Made by a program: the position numbers and the translations under genes. Below the pieces are notes generated by a model that searched no databases, was not told the DNA's origin, and saw nothing but the letters and a program-made list of their open reading frames with translations. From NCBI RefSeq assembly GCF_003594875.1, contig NZ_QZEY01000003.1, forward strand, positions 310,001 through 374,000: 64,000 nucleotides of DNA, given 5' to 3'. This stretch comes from Bailinhaonella thermotolerans (GTDB lineage Bacteria > Actinomycetota > Actinomycetes > Streptosporangiales > Streptosporangiaceae). Shown piece after piece: positions 16,551-25,250 of this stretch (within the stretch, counting starts at the first letter, position 1; the number at the start of each line of letters is the position of its first letter).

Positions 16551-17528
16551 GTGAGCGGCATCAAAGCGACCGGTGAGAAGAAGCTGATGCTCTTCTCCGG
16601 ACGGGCGTTTCCGGAACTGGCGAAGGAGGTCGCGGACTGCCTCGGCATCGAGCCGACACCGACGCGCCTGCAGGACTTCGCCAACGGCGAGATCTTCGTG
16701 CGGTTCGAGGAGTCGGTGCGCGGCTCCGACGCCTTCGTGATCCAGAGCCACACCAGGCCGCTGAACAAGTGGATCATGGAGCAACTGATCATGGTAGACG
16801 CGCTCAAGCGGGCCTCCGCCAAGCGCATCACCGTGGTCATCCCGTTCTTCGGCTACGCGCGGCAGGACAAGAAGCACCGCGGCCGCGAGCCGATCACCGC
16901 CCGCCTGATGGCCGACATGTTCCGTACGGCCGGCGCCGACCGCCTCATGTGCGTGGACCTGCACACCGCGCAGATCCAGGGCTTCTTCGACGGGCCCGTG
17001 GACCACCTGTTCGCGCTGCCGATCCTGGCCGAGTACGTCAAGTCCAAGCTGAACATGGACGAGGTCACGGTGGTCGCCCCCGACGCCGGACGGGTCCGTA
17101 CGGCGGAGCGCTGGACCGACACGCTCGGCACCCCGCTGGCGATCATCCACAAGCGGCGCGACCCGGACGTCGCCAACGAGGTGAAGGTCTTCGAGGTCGT
17201 CGGCAAGGTGCGCGGCCGCACCTGCGTGCTCATCGACGACATGATCGACACCGGCGGCACGATCATCAAGGCCGCCGACGCGCTGTTCGAGCAGGGCGCG
17301 GCCAAGGTCATCGTCGCGGCGACGCACGGCGTGCTCTCCGGCCCGGCGGTGGACCGGCTCAAGAACTCCCGCATCTCCGAGGTCGTGATCACCAACACGC
17401 TCCCGATCCCCGGCGAGCAGCGGTTCGACAAGCTCACGGTGCTGTCCATCGCGCCGCTCATCGCCCGCGCCATCAGCGAGGTCTTCAGCGACGGGTCGGT
17501 GACCAGTCTCTTCGAGGGACACAGCTGA
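16551..17528 (+). CDS. prs: Ribose-phosphate pyrophosphokinase
   Basis: Makes PRPP from ribose 5-phosphate and ATP for nucleotide, His and Trp synthesis. The metal-binding DLHTAQIQGFF starts at D136, the PRPP-binding loop VLIDDMIDTGGT is at 226-237, and the flexible loop region RQDKKHRGREP is present. The length, 325 residues, is standard. The 168-bp gap after glmU contains a possible 22-codon reading frame (16486-16554) whose stop overlaps the prs GTG, but its ribosome binding site is poor. Confidence 0.97.
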   Translation: MSGIKATGEKKLMLFSGRAFPELAKEVADCLGIEPTPTRLQDFANGEIFVRFEESVRGSDAFVIQSHTRPLNKWIMEQLIMVDALKRASAKRITVVIPFFGYARQDKKHRGREPITARLMADMFRTAGADRLMCVDLHTAQIQGFFDGPVDHLFALPILAEYVKSKLNMDEVTVVAPDAGRVRTAERWTDTLGTPLAIIHKRRDPDVANEVKVFEVVGKVRGRTCVLIDDMIDTGGTIIKAADALFEQGAAKVIVAATHGVLSGPAVDRLKNSRISEVVITNTLPIPGEQRFDKLTVLSIAPLIARAISEVFSDGSVTSLFEGHS

Positions 17529-17530
17529 GC

Positions 17531-17610
17531 TAGACTGTCGTGGTTCCGGATTTCGGGACTTCCGATCCGGATCGCGTTCGTAACGCCTCCCGCTAGGGCG
17601 GGGTTCCGGG
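17531..17610 (+). promoter_or_regulatory. Probable rplY promoter and structured leader
   Basis: TAGACT (17531-17536), just after the prs stop, is a good -10 hexamer; no strong -35 is seen. The ~110-nt leader that would follow contains an inverted repeat TCCGGAT (17545-17551) / ATCCGGA (17565-17571) and a small CCCGC-TAGG-GCGGG hairpin (17589-17602). Whether the leader regulates L25 synthesis is unknown. Confidence 0.5.
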
Positions 17611-17653
17611 TGAACGCGTCTCACATCATCTGATCGACCCTAGGAGACCTGTC

Positions 17654-18328
17654 GTGTCCGAAGTACGTATCGCAGCCGAGTCTCGCACCGAGTTCGGCAA
17701 GGGCGCCGCTCGGCGCATCCGCCGGGCCGACAAGGTCCCCGCCGTCCTCTACGGCCACGGCATCGACCCCAAGCACCTCACGCTGCCGGGCCACGAGCTC
17801 ATGATCGCCCTGCGCACGCCGAACGTGCTCATCCGCCTCGCCGGCGAGGGCATCGACGAGATCGCGCTCCCCAAGGGCGTCCAGCGTGACCCGATCAAGG
17901 GCTTCATCGAGCACGTCGATCTCCTCCTCGTGAAGCGCGGCGAGAAGGTCACCGTCGAGATCCCGGTCACCACCGTGGGCGAGGTCGCCTCCGACGGCAT
18001 CCTCGACGTGCAGCTCCCGCAGCTCACCGTCGAGGCCGAGGCCACCCACATCCCCGAGGGCGTCGAGGTGGACGTCGAGGGCCTGGAGGTCGGCACCCAG
18101 ATCACCGCCGCCGACCTCAAGCTCCCCGCGGGCACCACGCTGATCGCCGAGCCCGACACCCTCGTGCTCCACGTGATCGCCGCCCCGACCGAGGAGCAGC
18201 TCGCCGACGAGCTGGGCGAGTCCGAGGAGGAGGCCGAGGAGGCCGCCGACGAGGACGCCACGCCGGAGGACGCCTCCGTCGAGGAGAGCGGCGAGGGCGC
18301 CGAGGCCGAGGAGAAGGCCGCCGAGTAA
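17654..18328 (+). CDS. rplY: 50S ribosomal protein L25, CTC family
   Basis: Binds 5S rRNA in the large subunit. The N-terminal L25 domain (about 1-95; TEFGKGAARRIRRADKVPAVLYGHG) is followed by the TL5/CTC C-terminal domain (about 95-185), giving 224 residues as usual in actinobacteria. The last ~40 residues are an acidic Glu/Ala tail (EEEAEEAADEDATPEDASVE). The GTG start follows CTAGGAGA. A very strong hairpin terminator lies 17 bp downstream. Confidence 0.96.
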   Translation: MSEVRIAAESRTEFGKGAARRIRRADKVPAVLYGHGIDPKHLTLPGHELMIALRTPNVLIRLAGEGIDEIALPKGVQRDPIKGFIEHVDLLLVKRGEKVTVEIPVTTVGEVASDGILDVQLPQLTVEAEATHIPEGVEVDVEGLEVGTQITAADLKLPAGTTLIAEPDTLVLHVIAAPTEEQLADELGESEEEAEEAADEDATPEDASVEESGEGAEAEEKAAE

Positions 18329-18345
18329 TCTCGGGACCCTTCATG

Positions 18346-18381
18346 CGAAAGTCCTCCACGGGCACCCCGTGGAGGACTTTC
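18346..18381 (+). terminator. Perfect 17-bp hairpin terminator after rplY
   Basis: CGAAAGTCCTCCACGGG (18346-18362) is exactly complementary to CCCGTGGAGGACTTTCG (18365-18381). Realistically the innermost pairs open to give a 4-nt loop. It separates rplY from pth. Confidence 0.85.
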
Positions 18382-18424
18382 GACGTAGATCGACCGGGTA
18401 CGCCGGAAGGTGAGATGAGGCATC

Positions 18425-19030
18425 GTGTCCACGGATGAGCGCTGGCTGGTCGCCGGTCTGGGCAACCCCGGCCCCGAGTACGCCGGGAACCGCCACAACG
18501 CCGGCTTCATGGTGCTCGACGAGCTCGCCGCCCGCGTCGGCGGCCGGTTCCGCATGCACAAGTCCCGCGCGGAGGCCCTGGAGGGCCGCCTGGCCGGCGT
18601 CCCGGTCGCGCTCTGCAAGCCGATGACCTACATGAACCTCTCCGGCGGCCCCGTCGCGGCCCTCCGCGACTTCTTCAAGGTCGCCCCGGAGCGGATCATC
18701 GTGGTCCACGACGAGCTGGACATCCCCTACGGCGCGCTGCGCGCCAAGCTCGGGGGCGGCGACAACGGCCACAACGGCCTGAAGTCCATCACCAAGTCCA
18801 TCGGCACCCGCGACTACCTGCGGATCCGCTTCGGCATCGGCCGCCCGCCCGGCCGCATGGACCCGGCGACCTTCGTCCTGCGCGACTTCGCCACCGCCGA
18901 GCGCCGCGACCTCCCCTTCCTGGTGGACCGCGCCGCCGACATGGTCGAGTCCCTGATCAGGTCCGGCCTGGAGCAGACCCAGAACACCTACCACTCCCAG
19001 GACCTCAACCCCGCCAAGCCCCCGCGCTGA
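18425..19030 (+). CDS. pth: Peptidyl-tRNA hydrolase
   Basis: Frees tRNA from peptidyl-tRNA dropped by stalled ribosomes. Motifs: GLGNPG (11-16), catalytic H24 in NRHNAG, N71 in [10 protein letters not shown]96 in VVHDELDIP, and GHNGLKSI. The length, 201 residues, is normal. The GTG start follows a GAGATGAGG-like sequence. rplY-pth order is conserved in actinobacteria; the expected next conserved gene, mfd, is found only 23 kb further on. Confidence 0.96.
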   Translation: MSTDERWLVAGLGNPGPEYAGNRHNAGFMVLDELAARVGGRFRMHKSRAEALEGRLAGVPVALCKPMTYMNLSGGPVAALRDFFKVAPERIIVVHDELDIPYGALRAKLGGGDNGHNGLKSITKSIGTRDYLRIRFGIGRPPGRMDPATFVLRDFATAERRDLPFLVDRAADMVESLIRSGLEQTQNTYHSQDLNPAKPPR

Positions 19031-19060
19031 CCCACCGCGGGCCGCCCCGCCCGAGTCACG

Positions 19061-19150
19061 GTGCGGCGGGCCTTCTACGCACGAGGTGGGGCGGGCCTTC
19101 TACGCACGAGGTGGGGCGGGCCTTCCGCGCACGAGGTGCGGCGGGCCGCG
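19061..19150. repeat. 25-bp tandem repeat, 3.5 copies
   Basis: Units start at 19061, 19086, 19111 and 19136; each begins GTGSGGCGGGCCTTC and ends CGCACGAG. The unit length is not a multiple of three and no gene spans it. It lies 30 bp after pth, between convergent genes. Confidence 0.85.
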
Positions 19151-19277
19151 CCCCCGGCGTACGAGACAGCGGTGGGGCCGGGGCGCCGTCGTACGGGGTG
19201 CCTCCCCGGGGGGCGAGGGCGCGGTGCCTCCCCGGGGGCGGGGCACGACCGGGCCGTGCCGAGAAGGCGGCGGGTCC

Positions 19278-19859
19278 TCAGGGGGAGCCGGGGCCGGGCC
19301 AGAGCATGAGGTTCTGGAAGAGCTCGGCCTGCTCGACGGCGTCGTCGAGGGCGTGGTGCGTGTGGGGCCGGGTGGACTGGAGATGCCGCGGCATCTGCCG
19401 CTTCGTGGCCCATTTCACCGGGACCCCGGCCTTGGCGGCGTACAACGTCTTGATGTCCAGGGCCCGCGAGTGCCCGAACGGCGACCCGCCGGGCGCGTAG
19501 CGCTCGAAGTACCAGTAGAGCCAGGTCCAGTCGTACGCCAACGGATAGGCCACCAGGACCGGCGACCCGCCGAGGGACGCCACCCAGGCCGCCGCCTCGG
19601 CCATCGCCTCGGCGGGATCGCGCCCCTCCCGCACGAGCCGGTCCCGGTCCAGCCCGGTCACCGCCACCGACGCCGGCACGAACTCCTCCGAGATCGGCCG
19701 CAGCTCCGCGTAGAAGGTCCGCTCCAGCGGGTCCACCGCCGTGAACCGCCGTCCCTCCGCCCGTCCCGCCACCGCGAACCCGAAGCTCAGCATGGAGTAG
19801 GGCCCGGGGATGGGCCCGTCGGCCTCCACGTCCGCCGACACGTAGATCTCCGCTCTCAT
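19278..19859 (-). CDS. DEDDh-type 3'-5' exonuclease-like protein
   Basis: A 193-residue protein with an RNase H-fold exonuclease pattern: D10 and E12 in the first motif (SADVEADGP), a central Asp segment (AYPLAYDWTWLYWYF), and a C-terminal HHALDDAVEQAELF with the H-x4-D spacing typical of DEDDh nucleases. It may act on RNA or DNA ends, like the oligoribonuclease/DnaQ group; the exact substrate is not clear. It stands alone on the minus strand, convergent with pth. Confidence 0.75.
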   Translation of the reverse strand: MRAEIYVSADVEADGPIPGPYSMLSFGFAVAGRAEGRRFTAVDPLERTFYAELRPISEEFVPASVAVTGLDRDRLVREGRDPAEAMAEAAAWVASLGGSPVLVAYPLAYDWTWLYWYFERYAPGGSPFGHSRALDIKTLYAAKAGVPVKWATKRQMPRHLQSTRPHTHHALDDAVEQAELFQNLMLWPGPGSP

Positions 19860-20214
19860 CCCGCCCAGTCTCCCAGCCTCCGCGCGGGCGCACGGCCGCG
19901 CGAGCGACGCCGGGAACGCGGGGCAGGGCCGGGACGAGCGTGGCGGGCGCGCGGCCGGGGACCGGAAGGCCCTCCGGGGCGGCCGCCCGCGTCATCGGGA
20001 ATCGGGTTCATGGCGGGATGTGCCGTGAACGGGTGAAATCGCGGCATGCGTAGGAAATGCCGGTGAACGCCGTGCCGCCGGGAAAGGAGAATACGTCGGG
20101 AAAGCGTATGGGTGAAGTGGGGTATTGGGGTCGTAATGGGCCTGTGGAAAACGGGCGGCGGGGGTTTCGGGAAAGGCTAGGATTTTGGAACCCGGTATCT
20201 CGGGGCCGAATTCT
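19860..20214. other. Intergenic region, start of the polysaccharide island
   Basis: About 355 bp without a gene. The last 150 bp are less GC-rich than the surroundings. TAGGAT (20178-20183) is a plausible -10 for the glycosylphosphotransferase gene; no convincing -35 can be named. Confidence 0.55.
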
Positions 20215-21720
20215 GTGAGTCTTCCTGTCCCCGTCGAAACGGAGAGACGCGTGCTCGATGGCGAGTACACCGCGGCGGTCGTGCGGCGGCCGGGGCCGGT
20301 GGCGGTGGGCCGCCCGGCCGAGCGGGTCCCGGGGTGGGCGCGGCGCCACCAGGTGCTGGCGTTCGCGGCGGACCTGGTGTGCGCGCTGGCGGCGGGGGTG
20401 CTCGCCGTGCTGATCCGGTTCGGCGACGTGACCCCGCACGCCGCGCCGTACGCCGTCACGAGCCTGGTCTTCCCGCTGGCCTGGGCGCTCGCGCTGGCCG
20501 CCAGCCGGGCCTACGACGCGCGCATCTTCGGGATCGGGTCGGACGAGTTCCGGCGGGTCGCGCGGGCGGGCTTCGCGCTCACCGCCGCCGTCGCGATCGG
20601 GGCCTACGTCACCAAGACCGACGTCGCCCGGGGATACGTCGTGCTCGCGCTGCCCGCCTGCACGCTGCTCACGCTCTGGGCGCGCTACGCGATGCGCCGC
20701 CGCCTGCACCGCCGCCGGGTGCGCGGCCAGTGCATGCACCGCGTGGTGGCGGTCGGCCATCCGGCGGCGGTCGCCGACCTGGTCACCCAGTTCCGGCGCG
20801 AGCGCTACCACGGCATGGAGGTCGTGGCCTGCTGCCTGCCCGAGGCCGACGCCGCCCGGCACCGCCGCATCGCCGGCGTTCCCGTCCTCGGCGACTTCAG
20901 CGACGTGCCGCTGGCCGTGCCGCTGACCGGCTCCGACACCGTCGCCGTGCTGGCCTGCCCGGAGATGGACGGGGTGGCGCTGCGGCGGCTGGCCTGGCGG
21001 CTGGAGAAGTCCCGCACCGACCTCGTGGTCGCCCCCGCGCTCATGGAGGTCGCCGGTCCGCGCACCACGATCCGGCCGGTCGCCGGGCTGCCCCTGCTGC
21101 ACGTCGAGCATCCCGAGCTGGCCGGGGCCTCGCGCGTGGTCAAGGCGCTGTTCGACCGGTGCGTGGCCGCGCTCGCGCTGCTGGCCCTCACGCCGCTCTT
21201 GCTCGCCGTGGCCATCGCCGTGCGGTCCACCGGGCCGGGGCCGGTGCTGTTCCGGCAGCGCCGGGTCGGCCGCGACGGGCGCTTGTTCACGCTCTACAAG
21301 TTCCGCACCATGGTGGAGGACGCCGAGCGGCTCAAGGTCGCGCTGGACAGCGACGTGCAGGGGGTGTTGTTCAAGGTGCGGCACGATCCGCGCATCACGC
21401 CCGTCGGGGCCTGGCTGCGCCGCCACTCCCTGGACGAGCTGCCGCAGCTCCTCAACGTGCTCCGCGGTGACATGTCGCTGGTCGGCCCCCGGCCGCCGCT
21501 GCCGCAGGAGGTCGCCAAGTACGGCGACGACGTGCGGCGACGTCTCGTCGTACGGCCGGGCATGACCGGTCTGTGGCAGGTGAGCGGCCGGTCCGACCTC
21601 TCCTGGGAGGAATCGGTACGGTTGGACCTGCGTTATGTCGAAAACTGGTCGCTGATGCTCGACCTGCAGATCTTGTGGAAAACCTGGTCCGCGGTCGTGC
21701 GCGGCGCCGGGGCGTACTGA
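20215..21720 (+). CDS. Polyprenyl glycosylphosphotransferase initiating exopolysaccharide synthesis
   Basis: Transfers a sugar 1-phosphate from a nucleotide sugar to undecaprenyl phosphate at the membrane, the first step of lipid-linked glycan assembly (WbaP/CpsE-type). The N-terminal half has four hydrophobic segments (to about residue 165) and a CoA-binding-like middle part. A further membrane anchor (VAALALLALTPLLLAVAIAV) precedes the catalytic domain with FRQRRVGRDG, KFRTM, DELPQLLNVLRGDMSLVGPRP and RPGMTGLWQVSGRS. The start is uncertain: TTG at 20185 would add 10 residues, but a likely -10 at 20178-20183 favours GTG 20215. It opens the sulfated-polysaccharide island. Confidence 0.93.
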   Translation: MSLPVPVETERRVLDGEYTAAVVRRPGPVAVGRPAERVPGWARRHQVLAFAADLVCALAAGVLAVLIRFGDVTPHAAPYAVTSLVFPLAWALALAASRAYDARIFGIGSDEFRRVARAGFALTAAVAIGAYVTKTDVARGYVVLALPACTLLTLWARYAMRRRLHRRRVRGQCMHRVVAVGHPAAVADLVTQFRRERYHGMEVVACCLPEADAARHRRIAGVPVLGDFSDVPLAVPLTGSDTVAVLACPEMDGVALRRLAWRLEKSRTDLVVAPALMEVAGPRTTIRPVAGLPLLHVEHPELAGASRVVKALFDRCVAALALLALTPLLLAVAIAVRSTGPGPVLFRQRRVGRDGRLFTLYKFRTMVEDAERLKVALDSDVQGVLFKVRHDPRITPVGAWLRRHSLDELPQLLNVLRGDMSLVGPRPPLPQEVAKYGDDVRRRLVVRPGMTGLWQVSGRSDLSWEESVRLDLRYVENWSLMLDLQILWKTWSAVVRGAGAY

Positions 21721-21885
21721 AGGTCACGCTCCGTCGCCGCCGGCGGCCGGGTGGGCTCAACGGCGAGACGGTTCGACGCGGCACCGGCCCCGGCGGGGTC
21801 GGTGAGGATCGCAACGTACGGCTCGCGCTCCGCGACGCCGGCACCGATCTGGGAAGGCCCGCGCAGGGCCGGAGGAGGCGCCCGC

Positions 21886-21930
21886 ATGGTGAACACGGTC
21901 GGCACCCGTCGAGGAGGCCCCGCGTGGTAG
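21886..21930 (+). CDS. Possible 14-codon leader peptide before cysQ
   Basis: ATG preceded by GGAGGAGG at good distance starts a 14-residue frame, MVNTVGTRRGGPAW, whose TAG overlaps the first codons of the phosphatase gene. The strong ribosome binding site makes translation plausible and could couple it to the downstream gene. There is no Cys run that would suggest a cysteine attenuator. It may be chance. Confidence 0.35.
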   Translation: MVNTVGTRRGGPAW

Positions 21931-22715
21931 CGGCGGCCCGCGAGGAGAGCCCCGTCCGCGACGACCACGCCCTGGCCGCGGACCTGGCCACCGAGGCCGG
22001 GGAGAAGCTGCTGCACCTGCGCGCCCGCACCGGGTTCGACGACCCGGCGACGCTCAAGCGCAAGGGCGACCGCAGCGCCCACGAACTCCTCACCGGCGCG
22101 CTCGCGCGGCTCCGCCCCAGCGACGCCGTCCTGTCGGAGGAGGGCACGCGCGAGGAGCGGTCCGACCCGCGCCGCCAGGCCGCCCGCCGCGTCTGGATCG
22201 TGGACCCGCTCGACGGCACCCGGGAGTACGCCGAGGCCGGCCGCAGCGACTGGGCCGTCCACGTGGCGCTCTGGTCCGAGGGGGAGCTGACCGCGGGCGC
22301 CGTCGCGCTGCCCGCCCAGGGCCGCACCCTCACGACCGCCGACCCGCCCCGCCTGCCGCACGTCACCGACGGCCGCATCCGCATCGCCGTCAGCCGCAGC
22401 CGCCCCCCGGAGTTCGTACGGCGTCTCGCCACGCTGGTCGGGGCCGAGCTCGTGCCGATCGGCTCGTCCGGGGCGAAGATCTCCGCCGTGCTGCTGGGCC
22501 AGGTCGAGGCCTACGTGCACGCGGGCGGGCAGTACGAATGGGACAGCGCCGCCCCGGTCGCGGTGGCGCGGGCCGCGGGAGCCCACGCGAGCCGCATCGA
22601 CGGGTCCGAGCTGACCTACAACCGCAGCGACCCGTGGTTGCCCGATATCCTGGTTTCCCTACCCGAACTGGCGCCAATGTTGCTCGCCGGAATCCGGGAC
22701 CTGCACCGAGCCTGA
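21924..22715 (+). CDS. cysQ: CysQ-type 3'(2'),5'-bisphosphate nucleotidase (inositol monophosphatase family)
   Basis: A 263-residue lithium-sensitive-type phosphatase. Metal ligands are E72/E73 in LSEEGTREE and D94/D97 in WIVDPLDGT; the second signature is WDSAAPVAVARAAG. The family also includes inositol and histidinol phosphatases, but its position 26 bp before cysD-cysN points to hydrolysis of PAP, the inhibitory by-product of sulfotransferases, to AMP. GAGGAGG six bases upstream fixes the GTG start. Confidence 0.85.
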   Translation: MVAAAREESPVRDDHALAADLATEAGEKLLHLRARTGFDDPATLKRKGDRSAHELLTGALARLRPSDAVLSEEGTREERSDPRRQAARRVWIVDPLDGTREYAEAGRSDWAVHVALWSEGELTAGAVALPAQGRTLTTADPPRLPHVTDGRIRIAVSRSRPPEFVRRLATLVGAELVPIGSSGAKISAVLLGQVEAYVHAGGQYEWDSAAPVAVARAAGAHASRIDGSELTYNRSDPWLPDILVSLPELAPMLLAGIRDLHRA

Positions 22716-22741
22716 TCCCCCTCAAGGAATGGCGCATAGGA

Positions 22742-23662
22742 ATGACGATGCTGGCCTGCGACTACACGGTGTCTCAGCTCGACGTGCTCGAAGCCGAGGC
22801 GATCCACATCATGCGGGAGGTGGCGGCCGAGTTCGAGCGCCCCTGTCTCCTGTTCTCCGGCGGCAAGGACTCCATCGTGATGCTGCGCGTCGCGGAAAAG
22901 GCCTTCTGGCCCGCCCCGATCCCCTTCCCGCTCATGCACGTGGACACCGGCCACAACTTCCCCGAGGTCATCGAGTTCCGCGACCGCCGCGTCGCCGAGC
23001 TGGGCGCCAAGCTGGTCGTGGCCTCCGTGCAGGACTCCATCGACCAGGGCCGGGTGGTGGAGGAGACGGGCAGGCGGGCCTCCCGCAACCGGCTCCAGAC
23101 CACCACGCTGCTCGACGCGATCGAGGAGCACCGGTTCGACGCGGTCTTCGGCGGCGCCCGGCGCGACGAGGAGAAGGCCCGCGCCAAGGAGCGCGTCTTC
23201 TCCTTCCGGGACGAGTTCGGCCAGTGGGACCCGAAGAACCAGCGCCCCGAGCTGTGGAACCTGTACAACTCGCGCATCCGGCAGGGTGAGCACATCCGGG
23301 TCTTCCCGCTCTCCAACTGGACCGAGCTGGACATCTGGACCTACATCCAGCGCGAGCAGATCGAGATCCCCTCCATCTACTTCGCCCACACCCGCATGGT
23401 CTTCGAGCGCGACGGCATGCTGCTGGCGGACTCGCCGTTCGTCCAGCGGGACGACGACGAGCCGCTGTTCAAGGCCACCGTCCGCTACCGCACGGTCGGC
23501 GACGCCTCCTGCACCGGCGCCGTGCAGTCCACGGCCGCCACGGTCGAGGAGATCATCACCGAGATCGCCGCGACCCGGATCACCGAGCGCGGCGCGACCC
23601 GGGCCGACGACCGCGCCTCCGAGGCCGCGATGGAAGACCGCAAGCGGGAGGGCTACTTCTAA
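22742..23662 (+). CDS. cysD: Sulfate adenylyltransferase subunit 2
   Basis: The small catalytic subunit of ATP sulfurylase, making adenosine 5'-phosphosulfate from sulfate and ATP. The PP-loop SGGKDS is at 39-44; MHVDTGHNFPEVIEFRD and FGGARRDEEKARAKERVFSFRDE are diagnostic of CysD rather than CysH. Length 306 residues, standard. The start is ATG 22742 or the ATG six bases on. It abuts cysN (TAAATG). No cysH or sulfite reductase gene is near, so the APS is not obviously meant for assimilation. Confidence 0.96.
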   Translation: MTMLACDYTVSQLDVLEAEAIHIMREVAAEFERPCLLFSGGKDSIVMLRVAEKAFWPAPIPFPLMHVDTGHNFPEVIEFRDRRVAELGAKLVVASVQDSIDQGRVVEETGRRASRNRLQTTTLLDAIEEHRFDAVFGGARRDEEKARAKERVFSFRDEFGQWDPKNQRPELWNLYNSRIRQGEHIRVFPLSNWTELDIWTYIQREQIEIPSIYFAHTRMVFERDGMLLADSPFVQRDDDEPLFKATVRYRTVGDASCTGAVQSTAATVEEIITEIAATRITERGATRADDRASEAAMEDRKREGYF

Positions 23663-24925
23663 ATGGCAAGCATGGACATCCTGCGGTTCGCCACCGCCGG
23701 CTCGGTAGACGACGGCAAGTCCACCCTGATCGGGCGGCTGCTCTTCGACTCCAAGGCGATCTTCGAGGACCAGCTCGACGCGGTGGAGCGCACCTCCCGC
23801 GACCGCGGCGACGAGTACACCAACCTCGCGCTGCTGACCGACGGCCTGCGGGCCGAGCGGGAGCAGGGCATCACGATCGACGTGGCCTACCGCTACTTCG
23901 CCACGCCCAAGCGCAAGTTCATCATCGCCGACACCCCGGGCCACATCCAGTACACCCGGAACATGGTCACCGGCGCCTCCACCGCCGACCTGGCGATCAT
24001 CCTGATCGACGCGCGCAAGGGCCTGCTGGAGCAGTCGCGCAGGCACGCCTTCCTGACCACGCTGCTCCGGGTGCCGCACCTGGTGCTCGCGGTCAACAAG
24101 ATGGACCTGGTGGACTACTCCGCCGCGCGCTTCGAGGAGATCCGCGAGGAGTTCACGGCCTTCGCGACCAAGCTCTCGGTGTCGGACCTGACGTTCATCC
24201 CGATCTCCGCGCTGCACGGCGACAACGTCGTCTCCCGCTCGGAGAACATGCCCTGGTACGACGGCCCGTCGCTGCTCCACCACCTGGAGAACGTCCACAT
24301 CGCCTCCGACCGCAACCTCATCGACGCGCGGTTCCCGGTGCAGTACGTCATCCGCCCCCAGCGCAGCGACTTCCCCGACTACCGGGGGTACGCCGGCCAG
24401 GTCGCGGGCGGCGTCTTCAAGCCCGGCGACGAGGTCATGCACCTGCCGTCCGGCCTCACCACGAAGATCGTCGGCATCGACACCTTCGACGGCCCGGTCG
24501 AGCAGGCGTATCCCCCCATGTCGGTCACGCTCCGGCTCGCCGACGAGATCGACATCTCGCGCGGCGACATGATCTGCCGTCCGGGCAACCAGCCGCACGC
24601 CGCCCAGGACCTGGAGGCCATGGTCTGCTGGATGTCGGACGCCGTACGGCTCCAGCCGCGTTCGAAGCTGACCGTCAAGCACACCACGCGTACGGCCCGC
24701 GCCCTGGTCAAGGACGTCCAGTACCGGCTGGACGTGAACACCCTCCACCGCGACGAGTCGGCGACGAGCCTCGGCCTCAACGAGATCGGGCGCGTCTCCC
24801 TGCGGGTCACCCAGCCCCTCTTCGTGGACGAGTACGGCCGCAACCGCACCACCGGCGGCTTCATCCTGGTGGACGAGTCCACCAACGCCACCGTCGCCGC
24901 CGGCATGATCATCTCTGCCCAGTAA
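23663..24925 (+). CDS. cysN: Sulfate adenylyltransferase subunit 1 (GTPase)
   Basis: The regulatory GTPase partner of CysD, with GTP hydrolysis driving APS formation. G1 is AGSVDDGKST (12-21), G3 DTPGH (90-94) and G4 NKMD (145-148). EF-Tu-like beta-barrel domains follow. At 420 residues it ends without the fused APS-kinase domain (CysNC) seen in some bacteria; that activity is provided by the separate gene at 40216-41451. It starts one base after the cysD stop and is followed by a terminator. Confidence 0.96.
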   Translation: MASMDILRFATAGSVDDGKSTLIGRLLFDSKAIFEDQLDAVERTSRDRGDEYTNLALLTDGLRAEREQGITIDVAYRYFATPKRKFIIADTPGHIQYTRNMVTGASTADLAIILIDARKGLLEQSRRHAFLTTLLRVPHLVLAVNKMDLVDYSAARFEEIREEFTAFATKLSVSDLTFIPISALHGDNVVSRSENMPWYDGPSLLHHLENVHIASDRNLIDARFPVQYVIRPQRSDFPDYRGYAGQVAGGVFKPGDEVMHLPSGLTTKIVGIDTFDGPVEQAYPPMSVTLRLADEIDISRGDMICRPGNQPHAAQDLEAMVCWMSDAVRLQPRSKLTVKHTTRTARALVKDVQYRLDVNTLHRDESATSLGLNEIGRVSLRVTQPLFVDEYGRNRTTGGFILVDESTNATVAAGMIISAQ

Positions 24926-24940
24926 CCACCACCCCGCCCG

Positions 24941-24977
24941 GAACGCACCCATCCCCAACCGGGGCCCTGGGTGCGTT
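24941..24977 (+). terminator. Terminator after cysN
   Basis: GAACGCACCCA (24941-24951) pairs with TGGGTGCGTT (24968-24977), and an inner CCCC/GGGG pair closes the loop; the T-rich run TTTCCCTTTT follows. Confidence 0.8.
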
Positions 24978-25020
24978 TCCCTTTTCCCCGCCCTGTGGAA
25001 AACCCGCCCCCACCTTCGTC

Positions 25021-25069
25021 GTGATCATGCAGTTTTGCGCACGGTGTGTGATTAAAACTGCATGATCAC
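25021..25069. repeat. Dispersed palindromic repeat, copy 2 (perfect stem)
   Basis: GTGATCATGCAGTTTT (25021-25036), 17-nt loop GCGCACGGTGTGTGATT, AAAACTGCATGATCAC (25054-25069); all 16 pairs match. Flanks CCTTCGTC and GGCGAAGG extend the stem to about 24 bp with one mismatch. Confidence 0.88.
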
Positions 25070-25250
25070 GGCGAAGGATGCGCCCGCGAAGAGAGGGGCC
25101 GGGGGCTGGGGATTCCCAAAGGGGAGGAGGGGCGGAAAACGGGGGAAGTTCGCGTACTTGGGTAAGTGGGCTTTTCGCATTTGCCGCGGGCCAGGTGGCA
25201 ATAGCGTGGCCCGAGGAATCCGCAGGCGGAGGATGCCGGGAGGCGGCTGG

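Larger units (their letters stand above)
24926..25250. other. Intergenic region with terminator and palindromic repeat
   Basis: About 325 bp between cysN and the first sulfotransferase gene. It holds the cysN terminator, one copy of the dispersed palindrome and a purine-rich tail. An open frame in phase with the sulfotransferase runs back to 25062, but that extension is translated repeat sequence and is not believed. Confidence 0.7.

Noticed and set aside
16486-16554. A 22-codon frame whose stop overlaps the prs start
   Set aside because: Weak ribosome binding site and low-complexity product; kept only as a remark under prs.
19061-19150. CRISPR array
   Set aside because: Units are directly contiguous without spacers; the same holds for the repeats at 47667 and 59322.
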